A stretch of 6,611 nt of DNA from Phycisphaerae bacterium (lineage in GTDB: Bacteria; Planctomycetota; Phycisphaerae; Sedimentisphaerales; SG8-4). Positions 1 to 4,802 of this stretch are shown here, one piece after another. The notes below the pieces were generated by a model. The model had not been told where the DNA came from and did not search any database. It saw only the letters and a list, made by a program, of their open reading frames with translations. Location of the stretch: positions 1 to 6,611 of the forward strand of contig JAUXAH010000103.1 in assembly GCA_030614945.1 (NCBI GenBank). The letters are read 5' to 3'. Position 1 is the stretch's first letter, and every line of letters begins with the position of its first letter. The position numbers and the translations under genes were made by a program.

Positions 1-70
1 AATTAGAGAACTTATCCGCCGAGTCAGATTAGTTACCAATTAACTCGTCAACTAATTAACTAATCAACTT
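1..70. repeat. AT-rich inverted/tandem repeat downstream of mcsB
   Basis: This non-coding stretch follows the mcsB stop codon. It is built from variants of TTAGTTA and TAATTAACTA. A perfect 9-bp inverted repeat pairs GATTAGTTA (27-35) with TAACTAATC (57-65), and further AATTAACT copies lie between the arms. No U-tract follows on the minus strand, so it does not look like a standard intrinsic terminator, although the stem could protect the 3' end of the mRNA. It may be one copy of an interspersed intergenic repeat family; this cannot be confirmed from one window. Confidence 0.5.
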
Positions 71-1201
71 TTACATATCCTGGTTCAGGGCTGAGCGGAT
101 GATTTTGGCTCGAAGCGCGTCTCTGTGGGTGGGGTCCAGCGGTTTTCCATAGTTTAACTGCAAATGGGCCGGCAGAGTCAGCATAAACAGCCGGTTTATG
201 GTCGCAATGGAAAGGCCCTGACGTTTATCTGCGTCGCCGCCCTGCTGGATGAGCCTGCAAAGCGTATCTATCGCAGGAGTCGAAGCCCCCATATGCTCGT
301 GCATATTCAGCCCTAATCGCAGATGGCTCAGCAGGAACAGCGCCTCCTGCGAGCTTATCAAGTGGGCGTTTCGCAAAAGCGCCATCGCCCGAGAAATTTT
401 GTCGTCAAGAACATCGCTCTCCTTTGAGAGCAGTTGATTCCTGGCTGCATTTTCATATTCGACAATTTCGGGGATGATAACGTTTTCAAATTGCGAGATG
501 ATATCCGACTCTGAGATACCGAGCGTTACCTGATTTGATATCTGGTAGAAATCGCCTGCGGCCTCGGTGCCTTCCCCGAAAAGACCCCGCACCGCCAGGC
601 CCATATCCCTTGTGGCATTCAAGAACTTCTCTATTTGGCCGGTCATCTTCAACGCCGGCAGGTGCAGCATTACCGAGACCCGGATTGCCGTGCCCAGATT
701 GGTCGGGCAGGCCGTCAGGTAACCATAGCGAGGGCTGAAGGCATAGTCCACTTTTTGCTCTATCATATCGTCGATATGGTTTATCTGCCTGGCACATTGA
801 GATAGCTGCAGCCCGCCTTTTAGCACCTGGATTCGCAGATGGTCCTCTTCGTTAATCATAGCGGTGAAAAATTCCCGCTGAGCGATAACGACGCCTCGCG
901 GGCCCTTGCCGAAGGCGTGATGCCGGCTGATGAGATGCCGTTCCACCAGGAAATGTTTGTTCAGAACAGGGGCCTTGTCCACGCTGATATAGAAGATTTT
1001 ATCGCCAAGGTCCAGCGACATCAGAACATCTCTGAGCTTCTTGAGTATATCAGACTTTTCAGCAGTTGAGCAGCGGCTCAGGAATTTGTGCCCGGCCAGG
1101 TTCCTGGCCAGACGAATCCGCGAGGATATAACGATATCTGCCAGCGGCCCGGAGCCGTCAAACCATTCGTTTATATCGCTACTTATATCGGTCAGCTTCA
1201 T
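71..1201 (-). CDS. mcsB: Protein arginine kinase McsB (ATP:guanido phosphotransferase family)
   Basis: This is a cytoplasmic kinase of the phosphagen-kinase fold. The characterised family member phosphorylates arginine residues of proteins, marking them for the ClpC-ClpP protease. From the chosen start the protein has 376 residues, close to the family length of about 350-360. Visible signatures, in order, are SSRIRLARN (about residues 26-34), the NEEDH segment with catalytic-type acidic residues (about 117-121), CPTNLGT with the conserved Cys (about 165-171), the RGLFGEGTEA nucleotide-binding segment (about 205-214), and RDALRA (about 360-365). The last matches the RDxxRA phospho-arginine-sensing motif that separates McsB from creatine and arginine kinases. 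The ATG at 1201 is preferred because MKLTDISSDINEWF aligns with the usual McsB N-terminus. An in-frame GTG at 1249 overlaps the mcsA stop as GTGA, but the 16 extra residues it would add are encoded by a repeat. No strong Shine-Dalgarno precedes 1201, so coupling to mcsA is plausible. No clpC or ctsR is visible here. Confidence 0.95.
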   Translation of the reverse strand: MKLTDISSDINEWFDGSGPLADIVISSRIRLARNLAGHKFLSRCSTAEKSDILKKLRDVLMSLDLGDKIFYISVDKAPVLNKHFLVERHLISRHHAFGKGPRGVVIAQREFFTAMINEEDHLRIQVLKGGLQLSQCARQINHIDDMIEQKVDYAFSPRYGYLTACPTNLGTAIRVSVMLHLPALKMTGQIEKFLNATRDMGLAVRGLFGEGTEAAGDFYQISNQVTLGISESDIISQFENVIIPEIVEYENAARNQLLSKESDVLDDKISRAMALLRNAHLISSQEALFLLSHLRLGLNMHEHMGASTPAIDTLCRLIQQGGDADKRQGLSIATINRLFMLTLPAHLQLNYGKPLDPTHRDALRAKIIRSALNQDM

Positions 1202-1250
1202 ATTTTCGTATCTCGTATCTCGTGAAGCGTATCTCGTATTTCGCTTCACG
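1202..1250. repeat. ATACGAGATACG-type repeat between mcsA and mcsB
   Basis: On the plus strand this stretch is made of repeated TCGTATC and TCTCGTA units. A perfect 9-bp inverted repeat, CGTGAAGCG (1221-1229) with CGCTTCACG (1242-1250), encloses a 12-base loop that itself contains another TATCTCGTA unit. It fills the whole spacer between the mcsA stop and the preferred mcsB start, and supplies the mcsA stop codon (TGA, 1248-1246). It touches the GC-rich palindrome that forms the end of mcsA. It is most likely a copy of an interspersed repeat. Confidence 0.6.
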
Positions 1251-1797
1251 TTTCACCCAGCCCCTCCGAGGCCCGCCCTTCCGAAGGGCTGGCCGAGGGG
1301 CGAGGTTCACACTTCTTTATTTTGTCGCGCAATTTGGCCGCCAGTTCGTAATCTTCGCTTCGCACGGCAGCATCCAGTTGTTGACGCAGGTTTAACAGCT
1401 CTATTTCCTTTCTTGTGTCCTTCGGTGTTTTTGAGGGGACCTTGCCGCAGTGGGTTGTTTTGCCGTTATGGGCTTTTTCGATAAGTAACGGAAGCGATTT
1501 CTCAAAAATCTCGTAATCATAGGGACAGCCCAGGACCGCCTCTTTGCGGAACTGCTCCAGCGTAAAGCCGCAGTGAGGACACGAGACCTCCTTCTCCGAA
1601 GGGCCGAACAGCTCATCGTCTGTCGGCTGGACGGCAAGCAGGCTGCTGAGCAGCTCGTTTATAGGAATCTGGCTCTTCACCGTTATGCCCTGCTCGGCGG
1701 CGCAATGCTCACAAATGTGCATCTCGCTGCGCACCCCGTCGGTAATCTCAGTCAGGTGAATAGTGGCGTCATTTTTGTTACAAATCTGACATTGCAT
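1246..1797 (-). CDS. mcsA: McsA, zinc-binding activator of protein arginine kinase (UvrB/UvrC-motif protein)
   Basis: McsA is the small zinc-binding partner that activates McsB; the gene pair sits here in the usual order. The protein has 183 residues. Paired cysteines are seen at C3/C6, C29/C32 and C73/C76, followed by C91 in a GCPYDYEIF segment, which has only one Cys, and by H116/C117 in THCGKVP. The C-terminal part (about 129-162) is a charged helical UVR motif, rich in L, R and E (LRQQLDAAVRSEDYELAAKL). The start at 1797 is supported by AAAGG at 1808-1804, six bases upstream; an ATG at 1802 is out of frame. The last 19 residues (about 165-183, rich in P, S, E and G) fall outside the family domain and are encoded by a GC-rich palindromic repeat. 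mcsB follows 44 bases later. A regulator may act at the inverted repeat upstream of the promoter. UVR motifs also occur in UvrB/C, but size and neighbour favour McsA. Confidence 0.92.
   Translation of the reverse strand: MQCQICNKNDATIHLTEITDGVRSEMHICEHCAAEQGITVKSQIPINELLSSLLAVQPTDDELFGPSEKEVSCPHCGFTLEQFRKEAVLGCPYDYEIFEKSLPLLIEKAHNGKTTHCGKVPSKTPKDTRKEIELLNLRQQLDAAVRSEDYELAAKLRDKIKKCEPRPSASPSEGRASEGLGET
1252..1310. repeat. GC-rich palindromic element, copy 1, inside the 3' end of mcsA
   Basis: The core GCCCTTC-C-GAAGGGC (1275-1289) is a perfect palindrome around one base. It is flanked by GGCC/GGCC (1270-1273 and 1291-1294) and then by CCCCTC/GAGGGG (1261-1266 and 1295-1300), with a 3-base bulge on one side. 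On the minus strand the unit begins with GTGAA (1310-1306) and ends with GTGAA (1256-1252), 54 bases apart, a multiple of three. Read in frame it encodes the P/S/E/G-rich tail of McsA. The end sequences match the element inside the kinase gene at 4367-4401. Confidence 0.7.
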
Positions 1798-1814
1798 ATC
1801 ATACCTTTACGCAT

Positions 1815-1823
1815 ATTATACCA
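1815..1823 (-). promoter_or_regulatory. Extended -10 promoter of mcsA-mcsB
   Basis: On the minus strand TATAAT (1820-1815) is preceded by TGG (1823-1821), giving the extended -10 form TGnTATAAT. The hexamer at -35 spacing (1843-1838, GTGCGG) is poor and lies inside an inverted repeat, which fits a promoter relying on the extended -10 or on a regulator. Transcription would begin near 1808, leaving a leader of about 11 bases with AAAGG as the ribosome-binding site. Confidence 0.65.
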
Positions 1824-1837
1824 TAATCCTGCTGAAA

Positions 1838-1879
1838 CCGCACCAAAAAAGCATTTCCCTGCGCTGCATTTTGGTGCGG
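1838..1879. promoter_or_regulatory. Perfect 11-bp inverted repeat at the mcsA promoter (candidate operator)
   Basis: CCGCACCAAAA (1838-1848) and TTTTGGTGCGG (1869-1879) are exact inverted copies, with an inner GCA/TGC pair (1851-1853 and 1865-1867) around an 11-base loop. One arm covers the -35 position of the mcsA promoter. No run of U follows on the minus strand, so an intrinsic terminator is less likely. It does not match the CIRCE or CtsR operator consensus. A binding site for a regulator of the arginine-kinase operon is an inference; an RNA hairpin ending upstream transcription is the alternative. Confidence 0.45.
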
Positions 1880-1949
1880 GAGCGGGCCTCTCCCAGAATA
1901 TCGTCAAATTTAGAAAACCACTGCAGGCCAATTTCATTTTTAAATTTTG

Positions 1950-2039
1950 GCCACAGAGTTCACAGAGAATATAAAATTTATATTTTTAGCTACAACTGCT
2001 TCATCTCTTATCTCTGTGCGCCTCTGTGTTCTCTGTGGC
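1950..2039. repeat. CACAGAG-type inverted repeat element
   Basis: The left arm is GCCACAGAG-TT-CACAGAG (1950-1967). The right arm is CTCTGTG-TT-CTCTGTGGC (2022-2039). The arms pair over 9 and 7 bp around a 2-base mismatch. A third CTCTGTG copy lies at 2012-2018, so the right side is a small direct-repeat array with spacing of about 10 bases. Between the arms there is an AT-rich palindrome, AATATAAA-A-TTTATATT (1968-1984). The element lies just past the QueD-like gene and before the mcsA promoter. Similar CACAGAG-rich intergenic repeats recur in many environmental bacterial genomes, as I recall, but their function is not established. Confidence 0.6.
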
Positions 2040-2046
2040 TTCTTTT

Positions 2047-2412
2047 CTATTTGGCGAATTTTGCCGAACAGCCCGGCTCCTCAACCACCCTGACAGCTTC
2101 AAGTTTGACGCCCTGGGGCAGTTTCGGCTCAAGTTTTTCGTATATGTATCCGGCTATGTTCTCGGCCGATATGTTGTTCCGCCGGAAATAATCGATTTTG
2201 TCTAACGCCATATTATCAAACTCGGCTATCATTTTATCGACCATAGCTTTGAGTTGGCGGAAGTCCATAACAAGTCCCATACTGTTGAGCTTCTCGCTGC
2301 TGACATCAGCGGTAACCGACCAGTTATGACGGTGCAGAGGTTCTTTTGAGCCGTCCGCCAGGACCAGTTGATGCGATGCCCAAAAGTGCGTTTCGACACT
2401 AACCGTAAACAT
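2047..2412 (-). CDS. QueD/6-pyruvoyl-tetrahydropterin-synthase-like protein with altered active site
   Basis: This 121-residue protein has the length and fold signature of the PTPS/QueD family, whose members convert dihydroneopterin triphosphate in queuosine, biopterin or folate pathways. The three zinc-ligand histidines are present: H14 (ASH), and H27 and H29 (LHRHN). The C-terminal VVEEPG (109-114) supplies the conserved pterin-anchoring Glu. Two catalytic positions differ. The Cys four residues before the first His of HGH is Lys (K23), followed by E24. The usual Asp-His pair of the triad reads D66-N67. HGH is also HRH. It may therefore be a paralogue with different chemistry, a PTPS-III-like variant using Glu, or a non-catalytic relative; no queuosine genes are nearby to decide. 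It starts 78 bases after coaD, within which there is a repeat and no clear ribosome-binding site. Family assignment is firm, function is not, so no symbol is given. Confidence 0.85.
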   Translation of the reverse strand: MFTVSVETHFWASHQLVLADGSKEPLHRHNWSVTADVSSEKLNSMGLVMDFRQLKAMVDKMIAEFDNMALDKIDYFRRNNISAENIAGYIYEKLEPKLPQGVKLEAVRVVEEPGCSAKFAK

Positions 2413-2490
2413 CTCGATTCTCGTAACTCGATTCTCGATACTCGTTTTTTGTTTTTACGAGCATCCGGCATCGAGAATCGAGTATCCTTT
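2413..2490. repeat. CGAGAATCGAG-type repeat between coaD and the QueD-like gene
   Basis: This spacer is almost entirely repeat. On the plus strand, 14-bp perfect inverted arms ACTCGATTCTCGAT (2426-2439) and ATCGAGAATCGAGT (2470-2483) face each other. The left side is also tandem: CTCGATTCTCGTA (from 2413) is followed by a second CTCGATTCTCGATA (from 2427). Between the arms CTCGT (2441-2445) and ACGAG (2457-2461) form a second small stem around a T-rich loop. The right end runs up to the coaD stop and the left end runs directly into the start codon of the QueD-like gene. Confidence 0.65.
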
Positions 2491-2982
2491 TTACTTTTTT
2501 TTTAGGCGTTGTTGCAAACGATTATGGACGTTTTTCGGAATCAGCTTTGTTAGGTTACCGCCCAGTGAAGCCACCTGGCGAATCAAGGTCGAACTGGTAA
2601 AGCCGTACTGCTCACTTGTCATAACAAAGACGGTCTCTATCCCCGCCACAGCCCGGTTGGTCATAGCAAGCTGGAACTCATACTGAACATCGGTAAGGCT
2701 TCGCAGACCGCGCAGGATGACATCCGCCTTCTTTTTGGCGGCATATTCAACCGTCAGCCCGTCAAAGCTCTCTACCGAGATGCCGGGCATATCGGTTATC
2801 AGCTCAGCTATCATCTCCACCCGCTCTTTGGGCGTGAAGAGCTGGTTTTTGACCGGACTTCGGCCGACCGCAATGATAAGCTCGTCAAAGAGTTTTATAC
2901 CGCGGTTGATAACGTCCAGATGCCCGTTTGTAATCGGGTCGAACGAGCCGGGAAAAATCGCTCTTACAAACTTTCTACTCAT
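2491..2982 (-). CDS. coaD: Phosphopantetheine adenylyltransferase CoaD
   Basis: CoaD catalyses the fourth step of coenzyme A synthesis in the cytoplasm: 4'-phosphopantetheine plus ATP gives dephospho-CoA and pyrophosphate. The protein has 163 residues, the normal size. The nucleotidyltransferase signature is complete: FPGSFDPITNGH (10-21, TNGH being the HxGH-type motif) near the N-terminus, RGLR (91-94) followed by DVQYEFQLAMTNR, and the C-terminal TSSTLIR (129-135), the ISSTxxR-type motif. The start at 2982 is supported by AAGGGA (around 2999-2994) and by a good promoter just upstream. The gene ends in a run of nine A on the coding strand (CTA-AAA-AAA-AAG-TAA), giving a Lys-rich C-terminus. 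It follows the kinase by 90 bases and has its own promoter, so it is probably transcribed independently and may read through into the QueD-like gene. Confidence 0.97.
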   Translation of the reverse strand: MSRKFVRAIFPGSFDPITNGHLDVINRGIKLFDELIIAVGRSPVKNQLFTPKERVEMIAELITDMPGISVESFDGLTVEYAAKKKADVILRGLRSLTDVQYEFQLAMTNRAVAGIETVFVMTSEQYGFTSSTLIRQVASLGGNLTKLIPKNVHNRLQQRLKKK

Positions 2983-3009
2983 TAGTGCACCGTTCCCTTC
3001 TAAAAAACC

Positions 3010-3037
3010 ATTATACCGCAGATGCCAGACAAGTCAA
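3010..3037 (-). promoter_or_regulatory. Sigma70-type promoter of coaD
   Basis: On the minus strand TTGACT (3037-3032) and TATAAT (3015-3010) are separated by 16 bases; shifting the -35 one base to TTTGAC gives 17. Transcription would begin near 3003, about 20 bases before the coaD start, with AAGGGA in the leader. The placement between the kinase stop and coaD indicates that coaD does not depend on kinase transcription. Confidence 0.8.
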
Positions 3038-3072
3038 ATTAGTTCATGGTTCGCGCTTCGTGACTCGAATCG

Positions 3073-4716
3073 CTATTCACCGGACACGTTATCGTTTTTG
3101 GTGATGGTAACGGGAATATCGAGCCAGAAGGTTGAGCCCTTGCCGGGCTCGCTTTTCATCCCAATATCACCTGCCAGCATGGATGCCAGTTTCTTACTGA
3201 TGGCAAGTCCCAGCCCGCTGCCGGTCGATTCGCGGGTTATAGAGCCGTCAGCCTGCCGGAATTTTTCAAATATCTTTTCCCTGTCGGGCTCGGCAATACC
3301 GCAGCCGGTATCGGTTACTGCAATCCGGACCGTCTTTTCGTCGGCCATTTCGGCTCGAATTTCAATCCTGCCACGCTGTGGCGTGAACTTTACCGCGTTA
3401 CTTAGAAAATTGTACAGTATCTGCTGGACCTTGCCCGCATCTGTTGAAAGAGCCGGTATATCATCGTCGGCCTGTAGTTTTACTTTGATTTTCTTTTTCT
3501 TTGTCAGCAGTGAGAAAGATGCCACCACACCTTTACACAACTGAGGCACAGAGGTCTTTTCTATATGCAGCTCCATTTTTCCCGCCCTGGTCTTTGCCAG
3601 GTCCAGCAGGTCATTAATCATATTTAAGAGTCTGTTTCCGCTGGTGATAATGTTCTCAGCGTACCTTCGGGCCTTGTCCTGTTTTAGAATGTCGGGCTTT
3701 TCCCGCAAAACCTGCGCAAAGCCCAGTATCGCATTCAACGGCGTTCTGAACTCATGCGAGATATTGGCTAAAAATTCGCCCTTTACTTTGTTGGCCTTGA
3801 ACAGCTCGATGTTTCGCTCGGACAGCTCTGCTATTTTATCGTCGAGCTGCTTGTTCGCCTGCCGCAGTTTCTCCTGCGTCGCTTGCAGCCCATCGAGCAT
3901 ATTGTTGAACGCATTGGCAAGCTTCTCATATTCGTCGCCGGTTTTTATCGAGCTTCTTATATCGAGATTTCCCTCGGCGACATTGTTTGCAAGTGCCCGC
4001 AGCTGCCGGATGGGTCGCAGGATTACTCGCTGGGTTATCATATAAAAGGCAACGATTGCACCGGTGCCGGCGGTTAGCCAGGCAACGATTATCGAGACCA
4101 GATTTAAAAAGGTCGTGCCGGCCGGGCGTTGAATAACCGCCGCTCCTACCAGCTCATTTTGTGAAAATGCGCTGGCGGAACCCTGGGGATTATGGCAGCT
4201 TATACAGCCGTCACCGGCCTTAAAGATTCGCACATAATTGCTGTAAAGGGTGCCGTCTTTTGTCTCAAAAAAGATATTTTCGTCTCTTGCCTCCTCGGAT
4301 TTTAGAGATTCAATCATCTCTTTCTGCTCATCGGTCAGTTGCAGGAGTTGTTTTTCATTTTCCTTTGTGAACCCCGCCCCTGCGGCAGGGGTCGGGGTGA
4401 AGCGAATCCAGCGTATCTCGCGGTCGTTTACGTCAAGCACTGCACCGGTATTGTCCAGTGCGGAAAGGGCCGTTTCGCCGGGCTCTTTTAATTGAAAGTG
4501 CCGACGCAGCAGCGTCTCAGCTTTGGCTCGACCGGCATCGAGGGATGCCTTTGTGGCGAGTTTGCCCATCCAGATATAGGGAATCGAAAGTGCCAAAGCG
4601 AGCACCAGCACCACCGCCGCTCCAAACGTAAGCCGACACTTCTTCGCCAGCGAAATCGGTGACAAATGCAAAAGAACCAGAATCCTGTGATAAATGTTAT
4701 GTATGTACCTTCGCAT
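3073..4716 (-). CDS. Membrane sensor histidine kinase with periplasmic CxxCH haem-type (DUF3365/Tll0287-like) domain
   Basis: This 547-residue protein is a two-component sensor. In order: a short basic N-terminus, a first membrane helix (about 28-50), a predicted periplasmic domain (about 51-203) containing CISCH (171-175), a second membrane helix (about 204-228), HAMP (about 228-282), a short coiled coil (about 275-310), HisKA with the phospho-accepting H321 in SHEFRTPLN, and a HATPase domain with N box (QQILYNFLSNAVKF), G1 (DTGCGI, 469-474), F box (FEKF, 483-486) and G2 (GSGLGLAI, 499-506). All catalytic boxes are intact. CxxCH is the covalent haem c site; Tll0287-like domains with it are thought to sense redox state or small ligands, so that role is inferred. 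Residues about 106-117 are encoded by a GC-rich palindromic repeat. No receiver domain and no adjacent response regulator is seen, so it is an orphan kinase. The ATG at 4716 has no clear ribosome-binding site; it is kept because it gives a complete first membrane helix. Confidence 0.92.
   Translation of the reverse strand: MRRYIHNIYHRILVLLHLSPISLAKKCRLTFGAAVVLVLALALSIPYIWMGKLATKASLDAGRAKAETLLRRHFQLKEPGETALSALDNTGAVLDVNDREIRWIRFTPTPAAGAGFTKENEKQLLQLTDEQKEMIESLKSEEARDENIFFETKDGTLYSNYVRIFKAGDGCISCHNPQGSASAFSQNELVGAAVIQRPAGTTFLNLVSIIVAWLTAGTGAIVAFYMITQRVILRPIRQLRALANNVAEGNLDIRSSIKTGDEYEKLANAFNNMLDGLQATQEKLRQANKQLDDKIAELSERNIELFKANKVKGEFLANISHEFRTPLNAILGFAQVLREKPDILKQDKARRYAENIITSGNRLLNMINDLLDLAKTRAGKMELHIEKTSVPQLCKGVVASFSLLTKKKKIKVKLQADDDIPALSTDAGKVQQILYNFLSNAVKFTPQRGRIEIRAEMADEKTVRIAVTDTGCGIAEPDREKIFEKFRQADGSITRESTGSGLGLAISKKLASMLAGDIGMKSEPGKGSTFWLDIPVTITKNDNVSGE
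4367..4401. repeat. GC-rich palindromic element, copy 2, inside the kinase gene
   Basis: On the plus strand the stretch begins with GTGAA (4367-4371) and ends with GTGAA (4397-4401), 30 bases apart, a multiple of three. The core CCCCTGC-G-GCAGGGG (4377-4391) is a palindrome around one base, and the stem extends outward with one mismatch. Its ends, GTGAACCCCGCCCCT and AGGGGTCGGGGTGAA, closely match those of the element in mcsA read on the opposite strand. Translated on the minus strand it adds a P/A/G-rich segment bounded by Phe-Thr on both sides (F106-T107 and F116-T117). Confidence 0.65.
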
Positions 4717-4736
4717 AAAACTTTTTATCTGTGCGC

Positions 4737-4768
4737 AAAAAATAACCCAGGCTCCGAAGAAACCTGGG
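4737..4768 (-). terminator. Intrinsic terminator-like hairpin in the kinase leader
   Basis: On the minus strand CCCAGG (4768-4763) pairs with CCTGGG (4751-4746). The stem continues inward to a C-UUCG-G tetraloop (loop bases 4758-4755) with one bulged U. It is followed at once by TTATTTTTT (4745-4737). This is a standard factor-independent terminator form. It may end aspS transcription, or it may be the off-switch of the kinase leader, since a promoter lies only about 60 bases upstream. Confidence 0.8.
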
Positions 4769-4796
4769 GCCTGGCGGCTAATCCCACCAGGGATGT
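4737..4796 (-). ncRNA. Candidate structured leader or small RNA ahead of the kinase gene
   Basis: A transcript from the predicted promoter would begin near 4796 and reach the U-tract at 4737, giving about 60 nt. It holds two adjacent hairpins. The first is CCTGGTGG (4791-4784) paired with CCGCCAGG (4777-4770) around the loop GATTAG, 8 bp with one G-U. The second is the UUCG-capped terminator. The arms can exchange: CCTGG of the first can pair with CCAGG of the second (4767-4763), and CCAGGC (4774-4769) can pair with GCCTGG (4752-4747). It does not match any riboswitch class I can recall. Attenuator or small RNA are both inferences. Confidence 0.5.
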
Positions 4797-4802
4797 AATT
4801 AT

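Noticed and set aside
1202..1310. CRISPR array
   Set aside because: The repeats are short, degenerate and directly adjoining, with no unique spacers of regular length and no cas genes.
1041..1484. 147-codon plus-strand frame across the mcsA-mcsB junction
   Set aside because: It is antisense to two conserved genes and is opened by the repeat between them; no domain or ribosome-binding site is seen.
1573..1974. 133-codon plus-strand frame covering mcsA and the promoter region
   Set aside because: It is antisense to the Cys-rich half of McsA and then runs through non-coding repeat sequence; no family features.
2491..2503. Run of nine A at the end of coaD as a programmed frameshift site
   Set aside because: It lies in the last codons of a protein of normal length, so slippage would change only the extreme C-terminus.
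2717..3544. 275-codon open frame on the plus strand
   Set aside because: It runs antisense across both coaD and the end of the kinase gene, two well-supported families. Its product is Ser-rich with no recognisable domain, as expected for the reverse frame.
4737..4796. Known riboswitch (c-di-GMP, preQ1, fluoride, guanidine) ahead of the kinase
   Set aside because: The conserved loop and junction sequences of those classes, as I recall them, are not present; only two simple hairpins are seen.
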